64,000 nt of DNA from an uncultured Duncaniella sp. (GCF_910578445.1 NZ_CAJTQC010000011.1:1-64000); one strand, 5' to 3'; positions 7,730 through 15,370 are shown, counted from the stretch's first letter. The notes: a model not told the origin generated them from the letters alone. Numbers and translations: made by a program.

Positions 7730-7759
7730 CAAATTTAACAATAAAAATCCACAAAACAA
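7730..7759 (-). promoter_or_regulatory. Bacteroidota-type promoter for the zinc-ribbon operon
   Basis: On the minus strand TTG (7757-7759) and TAAATTTG (7730-7737) are separated by exactly 19 nt, matching the consensus TTG-N19-TAnnTTTG. The start codon at 7687 lies about 35 nt after the predicted transcription start. Confidence 0.75.
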
Positions 7760-7969
7760 CAACCGATGAATGAATGCCTTTCGCCCCGGGAGCGCATCCC
7801 GAATATAAACCGGACATCAGACATAATGACTTGACCGGCTTCGATAAAGAGGATTTAAAACGCTTCCGCTGCTCTCATCCCACACTGACGAATCAGGAAG
7901 CAATGTCGATATCCAAACTTAACTACGAACACACCCAAAACATGGGAATGTCTCACGGACTTTACCTCC

Positions 7970-8010
7970 CAAAAAACTCCACGGAGGGAAGCAAGAGCCT
8001 CCCTCTGTGG
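7970..8010 (-). terminator. Rho-independent terminator in repeat copy 1
   Basis: An 11-bp stem CCACGGAGGGA / TCCCTCTGTGG with one G-U pair and a 10-nt loop is followed on the minus strand by AG and six T. It lies about 110 nt after the lipoprotein gene ending at 8123. Confidence 0.8.
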
Positions 8011-8122
8011 CATTGATATGTAATTGAATATAGTTTTTTTTATAGTTATAAAACCGATGTGTGCCTTTACGTATATGCAATTATTGAACAGCTGATACAT
8101 TCTTTATTGACGAATGATTAAT

Positions 8123-8608
8123 TTATTGTTCAATACGCTCATAGTCATCAATCTTACCACCTGCGATTTTGATTCGAGTTTTACCGGCCCAGCCCATATC
8201 AGAATAAGAGACAACATACCAATTATTGCCATCAGGTTCTATGTTGTTAATCTTTGATGCTCCATCTGTTTCAGGATTGGAATCTTGCATCTTGGTTCTC
8301 AACGCATAAAACGCGTAGCAAGATTCCTCGTCACAATCGTATTCATAGTCCTCTTGCAATTTTTTTAGTGCGTTAGTTGTAAAATAAGTCTCAGGTTGTT
8401 CATTCTGTGAGTCTATTGCAAATACGAATTTTTCATACGCCGTGTTAATAAGAGCGATATCTTCACTAATTCCAGCAAGAGTGTCGTTAGTTACTGTATT
8501 TTGGTCAACTATTGTCTCTGTTCCACTCTTGTCTGCGGACGCTCCACAAGATGCAAGTCCGGCGAGCAACAAGGCAATGCAAACATGTCTAAGTTCTATA
8601 ATTTTCAC
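8123..8608 (-). CDS. Exported lipoprotein of unknown function (161 aa)
   Basis: Starts MKIIELRHVCIALLLAG and has the lipobox LASCG, with the lipidated Cys at residue 21. The mature domain (about residues 45-155) looks like an NTF2-like or DUF-type alpha+beta fold, with helices around INTAYEKFVFAID and NALKKLQEDYE and strands ending in KTRIKIAGGKI. I cannot assign a family. It starts 24 nt after yciI and is probably transcribed from the promoter of repeat copy 2. The copy 1 terminator follows it. Confidence 0.7.
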   Translation of the reverse strand: MKIIELRHVCIALLLAGLASCGASADKSGTETIVDQNTVTNDTLAGISEDIALINTAYEKFVFAIDSQNEQPETYFTTNALKKLQEDYEYDCDEESCYAFYALRTKMQDSNPETDGASKINNIEPDGNNWYVVSYSDMGWAGKTRIKIAGGKIDDYERIEQ

Positions 8609-8632
8609 AATATGATTATTTTTGCTGTTCCC

Positions 8633-8935
8633 TTAATTTAACAATTCATAAATACACTGTTTGCTGAACATTGTTGGAGAAAACTCTACAATCTGATAAT
8701 CGGCGATGCCATTAATATTAAATGGGTCTTGTGAAATGATGGTATCAACTGTGGCACGGTTGTCAGCCTTTATCATTATCACGCCTCCAATACGAGGGTT
8801 TTGAGGACCGGAAATAATGAAATCACCCACGGCATAATGCTCCGCAAGGTATTCGCGATGCGCCTGTAGAAAGCGGTCAACCTCTTCGAGTGGTGTCTTG
8901 TAAGTCAGAATTGCTATAAACATATTCATTTCCAT
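8633..8935 (-). CDS. YciI family protein
   Basis: A 100-aa protein starting MEMNMFIAILTYKTPLEEVD. It has the YciI layout: LQAHREYLAEHYAVGDFIIS with the conserved His, the strand GGVIMIKADN, and SQDPF followed by ADYQIVEFSPT. YciI proteins are small ferredoxin-like-fold dimers with a proposed His/Asp active site, and their substrates are mostly unknown. The frame is open up to 9157, but the promoter and operator of repeat copy 2 lie between 8958 and 9007, so ATG 8935 (or 8929/8923) is the start. The first codons are shared with the zinc-ribbon gene. Confidence 0.85.
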   Translation of the reverse strand: MEMNMFIAILTYKTPLEEVDRFLQAHREYLAEHYAVGDFIISGPQNPRIGGVIMIKADNRATVDTIISQDPFNINGIADYQIVEFSPTMFSKQCIYELLN

Positions 8936-8957
8936 TGTCATTTTTCTTGTTAACTGT

Positions 8958-8975
8958 TTGGATAAAATTATCCAA
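8958..8975 (-). promoter_or_regulatory. Palindromic operator candidate, copy 2
   Basis: The same TTGGATAA-AA-TTATCCAA inverted repeat as copy 1, unchanged, at the same distance from the -7 box. Confidence 0.5.
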
Positions 8976-8977
8976 CG

Positions 8978-9007
8978 CAAATTTAACAATAAAAATCCAC
9001 AAAACAA
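8978..9007 (-). promoter_or_regulatory. Bacteroidota-type promoter for yciI
   Basis: Minus strand TTG (9005-9007), a 19-nt spacer, then TAAATTTG (8978-8985). It is identical to the promoter of copy 1. Confidence 0.75.
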
Positions 9008-9218
9008 CAACCGATGAATGAATGCCTTTCGCTCCGGGAGCGCATCCCGAATATAAACCGGACATAAGGCATAATGACCTGACCGGCTTCGATAAAAAGT
9101 ATTTAAAACGCTTCCGCCGCTCTCATCCCACACTGACGAATCAGGAAGCAATGTCAATGTCCAAACTCAACTACGGACACACCCAAAACATGGGAATGTC
9201 TCACGGACTTTACCCCCC

Positions 9219-9259
9219 AAAAAAACTCCACGGAGGGAAGCAAGAGCCTCCCTCCGTGG
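9219..9259 (-). terminator. Rho-independent terminator in repeat copy 2
   Basis: A perfect 11-bp stem CCACGGAGGGA / TCCCTCCGTGG with a 10-nt loop is followed on the minus strand by AG and seven T. It ends the MBL / PD-(D/E)XK transcript about 130 nt after its stop. Confidence 0.8.
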
Positions 9260-9391
9260 CGGTATATTCTCTTAAGCAGTATGATATACTCTTTATGTTA
9301 TAGGACTTTACAGTTCAATAACATCAGGATAATGCAAGAATCATTGTCCTATCTTTTAATGAGAAGTTTTTAGATCCGTGGAAATCATTGG

Positions 9392-10729
9392 TTAATCACA
9401 AGTAATTAAATGTGATTCACCGTCGTTGAGAAGGAGTACGGGCCAATGCGGAGAGAATACGTCCATGAATTTCTTGGGATTTTCTGTATGTATGGGGATG
9501 ATTCTGGCTGCGTTCAAATGATTGAAAAGTATTTCCAATGTAGGCACATCGGCATGACCCGAAGTATGAACATACTCATACCCTGCCCCTAATGATTTTG
9601 CAAGATCTTCATTAAATGCAGGCGAATCCGGATTTAAATATCCTTTCCACATAGAGAGATACTTTTTGCTCAGATGCGCGGGAAACGATTCTATAAGCGA
9701 CTTGAATTGTGTGGTGGTACGTGCTATCAATACACAACCTTTCCAATCTATCAATTTCCTAAGCTTGTCAGGGATATAGAATCGTGGAGTTTTCTTAAAA
9801 GTCCTGTCAAGCATAAGAACGAACGGAAGGCCTTTATCAAACTCATAGCCCGGATCATAAGTGTCGGAAACTTCAGAACCGGTCTCATCTATAAATTCAA
9901 AACGTTCCGTTTCATTACGCATCCAGTCATTTTTACCTATCACCGAGTTGAGGATTTCGTACTGATATTCATCCATCAGAACAATTCTGCCAGCCTCTGC
10001 AGCTGCGCGATAGATGCCAAAAAGGCGGTCGATATTAGTGGATGAAACAAATACGGAGTTGTATTTATTTCGCTTAAATAATTCTTTAAATCGTTCTTCA
10101 ATTTTCCACTCAGGTTCTGCTTCATCCCGGCTTCTTTCAATATTGGTTGCCTCACATACAACAGCGTCAACATCAGGTAAAGAATGCATGGTGTCCCTGA
10201 ACTCTTCACCGAAAAGACCATGAGCACGGAAATCACCGGTATGGAATGCTATGGAATCATCCGCACCATCAGTAATTATGAAGCCATAAGAATCGTAAGC
10301 CGAGTGATCCATCTTGACCGGACGAATATAGAACGGTCCAAATGAAAATTCCTCATCTTCCATAAATGTGTGAATCAGGCCTGAACGCTCGTGAGATTTT
10401 TGCGCTTTTTCGCCTATTTCTCCGCTAACATTTGATAGCCGTCGCTGAAGCTTTCGATAAATTTCACATCCGGTATACCCCATATACACAGGGATAGCCC
10501 CAGCCACCTCTGAAAGTTTGCCGATATGATCCCCGTGATAATGTGTTATCAGCAGAGCACTTTTGGATAAGTCTCCACAAGTGAGTCCTTCTATATCCAA
10601 CTTCTTGTTATAAGCAGGAGCCCCAGGCAGCTGTTCGCCATAATCTACAAACAGTTTCCATCCGTTAGACTCGTATTCTGTTACGCATCCTCCTATTTGA
10701 TTGGAGCCGCGATGAACTGTAATTTTCAT
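9392..10729 (-). CDS. RNase J-like MBL-fold / beta-CASP hydrolase
   Basis: A 445-aa cytosolic protein. The metal-binding motif is THYHGDHIG (motif II, about residues 61-69). Further ligands are the His in VKMDHSAYDSYGF (motif III) and the Asp in HTGDFRAHG (motif IV). A beta-CASP insert follows. The end SGHADVPTLEILFNHL... IPIHTENPKKF matches the closing His motifs of RNase J/CPSF-type nucleases. It probably hydrolyses RNA or DNA, but its size and position differ from housekeeping RNase J (~555 aa). It overlaps the PD-(D/E)XK-like gene by 4 nt, so the two are made together. Confidence 0.8.
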   Translation of the reverse strand: MKITVHRGSNQIGGCVTEYESNGWKLFVDYGEQLPGAPAYNKKLDIEGLTCGDLSKSALLITHYHGDHIGKLSEVAGAIPVYMGYTGCEIYRKLQRRLSNVSGEIGEKAQKSHERSGLIHTFMEDEEFSFGPFYIRPVKMDHSAYDSYGFIITDGADDSIAFHTGDFRAHGLFGEEFRDTMHSLPDVDAVVCEATNIERSRDEAEPEWKIEERFKELFKRNKYNSVFVSSTNIDRLFGIYRAAAEAGRIVLMDEYQYEILNSVIGKNDWMRNETERFEFIDETGSEVSDTYDPGYEFDKGLPFVLMLDRTFKKTPRFYIPDKLRKLIDWKGCVLIARTTTQFKSLIESFPAHLSKKYLSMWKGYLNPDSPAFNEDLAKSLGAGYEYVHTSGHADVPTLEILFNHLNAARIIPIHTENPKKFMDVFSPHWPVLLLNDGESHLITCD

Positions 10730-11676
10730 TTCCTTAATTTTTTGTCTTTCAAGACTTCAATGACATAGAACCCCTCATTTCTATACTTTTCATTAAATGA
10801 TTCGGAGTTTTCTCCGCTATAAGCAACAGCAAAAACGGGATTCAGGGAGGTGTCAACATTTACAGTTGCAGGAAGTAATCCAATCTCCTTTTTTATGTTT
10901 ACGACTTGCGCCATTTCCTTAGTGAACAGACAATCAATATCATTGCCTATTGTATCGTCAAAGTCTTTTTTATGCACTTTGACATTGGCGGAATTGTCGT
11001 CGCTATCAGCTGCTTCGTTTTGCTTGAGTTCTATAACATACAGCTGACCTTTGCAATCAACCGCAATTATGTCAAAACGGCAGACCTTACTTTTCCCTTT
11101 GCTGTTTTTGGCTTTATTATATGGCTTGTTTACGCTGACCGCAAATTCTATGTCTATCACAGCTAAATCCGATTCTGAATCAGCTGATTTGTTTCTTTCA
11201 GTTATTGCTTGCTGGTCGTCTCTTTCCTGATGTTCCCATTTGTCAAACCATTCGTTCATGACAGATTTTGCTTTCTCAAAGAAGCTCTCCGGATTTTCGG
11301 GGAGAAGCTGCATGAGGCCATCGTATTTCTCATTGAGCTCTGACATAATCTGGTCCGCCTCAATCTCCGTTGGAATGGGTTGCTTAGTGCGGGGATTGAT
11401 TTCGTGTTGTTTGCGCGATGCAACTTTTTCAACATGAGTTTTTGGGAATTCTTTGGGGTGGCCTAAATAAAAATAGAATTTATCGAATTGAAACGACCGT
11501 GGCTTGATGCGGAGAATGTTACCACCTCTATAATAGACATTGAGGTAGTTGTCACGCACTTGGATATCAAGCTCTCTATCTTCAATGATCTCATTTATGA
11601 TAGCACAAAGGTCGCCTTCGCATAATCTCTTAAGGAAGGGATTGGATAAATTTCCACGCATCGTAATATTAGTCAT
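10726..11676 (-). CDS. Putative PD-(D/E)XK nuclease-fold protein
   Basis: About 316 aa. The C-terminal half contains CRFDIIAVDCKGQLYVIELKQ, a D-(X)n-ExK arrangement typical of the restriction-endonuclease fold, preceded by the strand LAVIDIEFAVSV. The N-terminal half (RGNLSNPFLKRLCEGDL, then DNYLNVYYRGGNILRIKP) is a separate domain I do not recognise. The frame extends to 11730, but that codon coincides with the -33 element, so ATG 11676 (or 11661) is preferred. It is coupled to the MBL hydrolase by ATGA. Confidence 0.65.
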   Translation of the reverse strand: MTNITMRGNLSNPFLKRLCEGDLCAIINEIIEDRELDIQVRDNYLNVYYRGGNILRIKPRSFQFDKFYFYLGHPKEFPKTHVEKVASRKQHEINPRTKQPIPTEIEADQIMSELNEKYDGLMQLLPENPESFFEKAKSVMNEWFDKWEHQERDDQQAITERNKSADSESDLAVIDIEFAVSVNKPYNKAKNSKGKSKVCRFDIIAVDCKGQLYVIELKQNEAADSDDNSANVKVHKKDFDDTIGNDIDCLFTKEMAQVVNIKKEIGLLPATVNVDTSLNPVFAVAYSGENSESFNEKYRNEGFYVIEVLKDKKLRK

Positions 11677-11700
11677 AGGAAATACAATTAATTGAATATG

Positions 11701-11730
11701 CAAATCTACTGATTTTAATTGATATATCAA
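11701..11730 (-). promoter_or_regulatory. Promoter of the nuclease-pair operon
   Basis: Minus strand TTG (11728-11730), exactly 19 nt, then TAGATTTG (11701-11708). The predicted transcript starts near 11694, about 18 nt before ATG 11676. This decides the start of the PD-(D/E)XK-like gene and makes the pair an independent transcription unit. Confidence 0.7.
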
Positions 11731-11772
11731 ATTTGTAGAGAATGTTTCTCACACATACGGGGCTGATATAGC

Positions 11773-12501
11773 TTATTTTAAACGTAAATTCGTATAATCG
11801 GTACTGTCTTGGTGTAGATTTGAAAAGAGTTTATTGAAGTTTTCTTCACCCAAAACCGTCCGGAGATCTTCAGGAGAGAGAAAATCGCCTGTATCTCCGG
11901 CGCATGTATTCCAGCGACTGGTCACAGATGCAATTCTATTTTCCGGAGTCACTTCAACAGCTATCAGTGAATAGCCATATTTATCATGTGGAAAACCCAT
12001 TCCAGGCATACAAGGAACGTCCCACCAATCGCCATTGCCACAGAAGTAGAATCGATTGCCATTTGAGGTATACTCCTTGAATGACTCCTCGGAAATTACA
12101 ATACACCATGATACCATTTCAAAATATGAACGAGCATCCTCAAAGTTTTTGATCTCACTAACCCAATAGTCAAAGTCGATCTCTCCCTCTTCTAAGGGAA
12201 CGACCGGCGACATCCCGATTATCTGACATACCGTATCAGGATCGGATTCGTTGAATACGTTATCAAAGAAGTCATAACCTGGTGTTTGATCAAGGACTTT
12301 TAGAATCATTCGTACTTTACTAACGTCATCCGGATTGTTTATGTCAATCAATCCTTTCATGTTCCACAAAAATATTCCTACAGCAAACTTGGCAAGACGT
12401 GAGTCAAGTTCCGGAAATAATTCAACGTAATGGTCCACCTGATCGCCTGCGGAAAACTCATCCAGCCACCACTTCATGTGTTTACGATATTTCGCCTGCA
12501 T
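11773..12501 (-). CDS. Conserved-looking protein of unknown function (242 aa)
   Basis: A soluble acidic protein without signal peptide. Its N-terminus is helical and aromatic (MQAKYRKHMKWWLDEFSAGD). The central part is rich in Asp and Glu. The C-terminal domain has RFYFCGNGDWWDVPCMPG and IASVTSRWNTCAGD. I recall RWN-type segments from Bacteroidales hypothetical proteins but cannot name a family. The codon pattern and length support a real gene. It lies 24 nt downstream of the end of the small beta-hairpin gene's frame region and upstream of the nuclease pair. Confidence 0.55.
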   Translation of the reverse strand: MQAKYRKHMKWWLDEFSAGDQVDHYVELFPELDSRLAKFAVGIFLWNMKGLIDINNPDDVSKVRMILKVLDQTPGYDFFDNVFNESDPDTVCQIIGMSPVVPLEEGEIDFDYWVSEIKNFEDARSYFEMVSWCIVISEESFKEYTSNGNRFYFCGNGDWWDVPCMPGMGFPHDKYGYSLIAVEVTPENRIASVTSRWNTCAGDTGDFLSPEDLRTVLGEENFNKLFSNLHQDSTDYTNLRLK

Positions 12502-12507
12502 ATCTTT

Positions 12508-12684
12508 TTATCGCGTTGCTTTAACTTCTCCACGTTCCCCACATATATATGTGGTTGAGCCATGTTTGATCGTTACAGTGTTGGAGGTATAACCCAACAG
12601 AGTGCCTACTCTGTGCCAGATGTAGCCTCCGTTCGGGCCATACACATATACGGTTGAACCTTTTTGTTCTGCGTATCCAATCAT
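12508..12684 (-). CDS. Small beta-hairpin repeat protein (58 aa)
   Basis: A short gene reading MIGYAEQKGSTVYVYGPNGG and ending CGERGEVKATR. It contains two related halves: KGSTVYVYGPNG and HGSTTYICGERG. Small proteins with this GSxxYxY-x-xxG repeat occur in Bacteroidales accessory DNA as far as I recall, with no known function. The stop lies 6 nt before the 242-aa gene start, so the two are probably co-transcribed. Confidence 0.5.
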   Translation of the reverse strand: MIGYAEQKGSTVYVYGPNGGYIWHRVGTLLGYTSNTVTIKHGSTTYICGERGEVKATR

Positions 12685-12815
12685 TGTCTAATACACTCTT
12701 TTCGTGTCGTGCGCAACTTTTAAGTAGAATAATTAATTACACTGTATAATAATGATTTATTTCTCAGCATCAGTACCCACTATTTTTTCGGGTAATCCTA
12801 ATATTGGTTATCTGC

Positions 12816-13049
12816 TCAAAATTCATTGCTGAGATTTGTCGCATTCAGATACCGGCATAGTTCCTCGAAAGACATTCCGTTGAAATTGGAATCTATATAT
12901 TCTCTGCGTGGGTCTCCCATAAGGCAAGCCAGCAAACGATACGCTTTCTTACCTTCAAGCATGTCGCCCATCGAAACTTCGCCAGATTGCAACCATCGTA
13001 ATAGACCTTCGCCATAAAATTGAACTTGATTGACCGTTAATTCTTCCAT
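12816..13049 (-). CDS. Small helical protein of unknown function (77 aa)
   Basis: Reads MEELTVNQVQFYGEGLLRWL and ends SFEELCRYLNATNLSNEF. It is predicted as several short helices, soluble and acidic. No family is recognised. A similar orientation and spacing to its neighbours supports expression, but the coding evidence is only the open frame and its balanced composition. Confidence 0.4.
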   Translation of the reverse strand: MEELTVNQVQFYGEGLLRWLQSGEVSMGDMLEGKKAYRLLACLMGDPRREYIDSNFNGMSFEELCRYLNATNLSNEF

Positions 13050-13099
13050 TTTCCTTGAATATTCCTTGGTTTTTAAAGTTTAGTAGATTGAGGATTATT

Positions 13100-13465
13100 C
13101 TATTCTTGTGAAAAAGGAACAACCGTTACTTGCTTTTTCATACGCTGAGCTTCCCTAATTGTATGAAGAGTTCCCTTTGAATCTGGTGATGGGAAGGCTA
13201 TGACATTAGAAGCCTCTTGGGCTATCTGAGTGTTTCGCTTTAGGGTCGCATATCGCCCATAGACATCATATCGGGGAGAGAACTCCATGTAAGGCTTATG
13301 ATGGCGAGCCGCAAATAATTTGGCGAAAGCGTCAACTCCTTTTGCGCCTCCAGAGATTACCATCTGAATCTCGTCTGGGTTGATTTTGTCAAGTAGGAGC
13401 TTTTCCCACTCCTGATAGCTTACACCCGGATTCCGAGTGCCAACGATTGCTAATTTCATATTCAA
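13100..13465 (-). CDS. SLOG-fold (DprA/LOG-like, DUF2493-type) protein
   Basis: A 121-aa Rossmann-like protein. It begins MKLAIVGTRNPGVSYQEW, with the central VISGGAKGVDAFAKLFA and later RNTQIAQEASNVIAFPSPD followed by KGTLHTIREAQ. These match the nucleotide-binding core of SLOG proteins related to DprA. Standalone members have unknown roles. In defence systems SLOG domains sense nucleotide signals, so its place near two putative nucleases is worth noting, though not proof of a link. Confidence 0.75.
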   Translation of the reverse strand: MNMKLAIVGTRNPGVSYQEWEKLLLDKINPDEIQMVISGGAKGVDAFAKLFAARHHKPYMEFSPRYDVYGRYATLKRNTQIAQEASNVIAFPSPDSKGTLHTIREAQRMKKQVTVVPFSQE

Positions 13466-14266
13466 TCTAAATATTGGTACTCTTATACTATACGATTGAG
13501 AAATTTAAGAAATGGTTAACCGATGTTAAAATCGAATATATTGGACTCTTGTGCCCTATTGTCAAAAAGTTATTCACTTGACTACAAAAATGATACACAT
13601 TAATAATATTTAACTTTATTAGATTATGGTGACTTTTACGAAATCAGCGAGGTCACCACATTTGGCTCGGTCGAACCTCGTTGAGCTGAAGGTTATGGTG
13701 ACTTGGTGGGGTGTGGTTAAATAAAAGGTCAATAGTCTATTGAGAATTAATACCTTAGCGCATCACCAGCGCCCAAACCAATATCAATAATCATGGGATA
13801 GAGGTCGGAGTGACAATATGATAGAATTTTTACACATCTAAAAGGTAAATGGCAATATATTCGTAAAAAGCAGAATATTCTTAAAGGACAGAATATTTTA
13901 AAGGGCAACATATTCGGTATACCATGGACACTTGTGGGCAGACTAAAGGGAATCGCTCATAAGTGTCAATTTGCCAAACGCCACCGGGAGGCGGACAGTG
14001 CGCCCCCCGGTGGCTAAGTCTCATCTATCGGGACATCCACGATGCTACCCTCTCGAAACCAATGCGACCTTTCAGATTCGTTCCTTCAAGGCAATCTCCC
14101 GGGCGAGCGAATATGCCTGACCGACATCATCCGGCCAATGTTTTGCCCTATAAGCTCTTTTCTCCTCTTCGCTAAACACTTCCACCACATATTTCGAATA
14201 GCTCCGAAATGATACATATTTTACACATATATATATTGAGCTTTCTTCAATACCACACATTTTAAT
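13466..14266. other. Long non-coding or decayed stretch at the island edge
   Basis: No convincing gene. It contains: two copies of TTATGGTGACTT (13624-13635 and 13693-13704), also found in the hairpin at 30889-30949; a minus-strand frame near 13749-13805 reading YPMIIDIGLGAGDALRY, which may be a methyltransferase remnant; a short imperfect tandem repeat (CAGAATATT...TTAAAGG) at about 13870-13910; and a GC-rich hairpin GCCACCGGG / CCCGGTGGC at 13980-14014. A 62-aa minus frame at 14072-14260, ending in AYRAKHWPDDVGQAYSLARE, has protein-like composition but no other support. Confidence 0.5.
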
Positions 14267-14274
14267 TAAATTTG
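14267..14274 (+). promoter_or_regulatory. -7 box upstream of the YdeI-like gene
   Basis: TAAATTTG lies 43 nt before the ATG at 14318. No clear TTG is found at the right distance. Confidence 0.45.
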
Positions 14275-14317
14275 CATTGCAATATTAGGTGGGACACCTC
14301 AATAACAATCTACCTCA

Positions 14318-14887
14318 ATGAAGCCGACAAATATACTCGACATACGCACACGAGCCGATTTCCGCAGATGGCTCTCGGCCAACCACGCCACAGAAAAGGA
14401 ATGCTGGATTGTGGCAAAACGTGGCAAAACACCTCCGGAGGATGCCCTGTGGTATCTCGACGCCGTAGAGGAAGCCCTCTGCTTCGGATGGATAGACTCA
14501 ACTGTAAAAACTGTCGGAGAAACGACTCTCCAACGCTTCGGACCGAGAACTAAAAACGGCAACTGGACAGAACTTAACAAAGAGCGCTGCCGCCGGTTAG
14601 AGAAAATCGGACTGATGACCGATGCCGGCCGCAAGGCCTGCCCGAAACTCGACGCTGATTTTGTAGTCCTTCCGGAAATACTCGAGGTATTCCATGCCAA
14701 CAAAAAGGCCCATGAAAACTTCCTGAAATTTCCTCTGCTCTACCAACGTGTCAGAATCGACAATATCCAACGTGTGAAAACAAAGCCTGAGCTATTCAAA
14801 AGCCGCCTTGACAAACTGATTGAAGCCAGCGGAAAAGGGATAATGATCGGAGACTGGCACGACTGCGGCCGGCTGCTTGACTATTAA
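14318..14887 (+). CDS. YdeI/OmpD-associated family protein
   Basis: A 189-aa soluble protein. It starts MKPTNILDIRTRADFRRWLS and carries the family segments KECWIVAKRGK, WYLDAVEEALCFGWIDSTVK and RFGPRTKNGNWTELN. The C-terminal helical part (FLKFPLLYQRVRIDNIQRVK) is complete. The function is not established; relatives are linked to stress and to export phenotypes. It is convergent with the HxlR gene, whose stop lies 49 nt away. Confidence 0.85.
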   Translation: MKPTNILDIRTRADFRRWLSANHATEKECWIVAKRGKTPPEDALWYLDAVEEALCFGWIDSTVKTVGETTLQRFGPRTKNGNWTELNKERCRRLEKIGLMTDAGRKACPKLDADFVVLPEILEVFHANKKAHENFLKFPLLYQRVRIDNIQRVKTKPELFKSRLDKLIEASGKGIMIGDWHDCGRLLDY

Positions 14888-14936
14888 ACCATATCTCCGC
14901 GGACTCGCACCGTTCTATCAATTCGAAAAACTTTTA

Positions 14937-15311
14937 TCAGTCAACGGCTTTTTTCGCCAGATTACCGCTGACATCTTCCAGATGCCTGCTCCCCCATTCC
15001 GACAGCTCGTTGAGAATCGGAATCAGAGTCATGCCCAGTTCAGTCAAATCATATTCGACCCTCGGAGGCACATCCGGGTGAAGCACACGCCTGACAAGAC
15101 CAATCGACTCAAGAGTCTTGAGATGGCCTGAAAGAACTTTAGGTGATATGTCAGGAATCGCCCTTGACAGCTCATTAAAACGCATCACACCGAACTCATC
15201 GAGAATAACAAGCAGCAGCATCGACCACTTGTTGGCGAAGTGTGCTATCACATTACGCATAGGGCAAGAGGCCACACACGAATATTTTTCTGAAATTTTC
15301 ACATCCTTCAT
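14937..15311 (-). CDS. HxlR family winged-helix regulator
   Basis: A 124-aa MarR/HxlR-type DNA-binding protein. The conserved Cys of the family is in VASCPMRNVI, followed by the winged helix (FANKWSMLLLVILDEFGVMRF, ELSRAIPDISPKVLSGHLK) and the wing RRVLHPDVPPRVEYDLTE. Family members respond to electrophiles, aldehydes or quinones, often by oxidation of that N-terminal Cys, and control an adjacent divergent gene. Here that gene would be the DJ-1-like protein. Confidence 0.9.
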   Translation of the reverse strand: MKDVKISEKYSCVASCPMRNVIAHFANKWSMLLLVILDEFGVMRFNELSRAIPDISPKVLSGHLKTLESIGLVRRVLHPDVPPRVEYDLTELGMTLIPILNELSEWGSRHLEDVSGNLAKKAVD

Positions 15312-15339
15312 CTTCCTGACACTGAATAATAGTGAGTTT

Positions 15340-15370
15340 AAAGTAAGCGGCTACTTTAGAGGTAACCTCT
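15340..15370. promoter_or_regulatory. Two adjacent palindromes between hxlR and the DJ-1-like gene
   Basis: AAAGTA-N6-TACTTT at 15340-15357 is directly followed by AGAGGT-A-ACCTCT at 15358-15370. They sit 28 nt upstream of hxlR and just before the -33 element of the divergent gene, where one operator could control both directions. The N6 spacing and dyad symmetry suit a dimeric winged-helix protein. Confidence 0.4.

Larger units (their letters stand above)
7677..8011. repeat. 335-bp terminator-promoter repeat, copy 1
   Basis: Direct repeat of 8925-9260, about 95% identical by eye over its full length with one 1-nt indel. Read on the minus strand it contains a rho-independent terminator, then a ~230-nt spacer, then a promoter with a palindrome, then the start codon and first codons of a gene. 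The homology stops a few codons into each gene. This copy precedes the zinc-ribbon gene. Confidence 0.9.
8925..9260. repeat. 336-bp terminator-promoter repeat, copy 2
   Basis: Partner of 7677-8011. It precedes yciI and follows the MBL gene on the minus strand. It carries the same elements in the same order: terminator, spacer, promoter, palindrome, start codon. The two copies are 1.2 kb apart in direct orientation, so recombination between them would delete yciI and the lipoprotein gene. Confidence 0.9.

Noticed and set aside
7763..7817. Longer N-terminus for the zinc-ribbon or YciI proteins
   Set aside because: The promoter and operator lie within these extensions, and the frame is closed by TGA in one repeat copy but not in the other.
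11677..11730. Upstream start of the PD-(D/E)XK-like gene
   Set aside because: The codon at 11730 coincides with the -33 element and lies before the expected transcription start.
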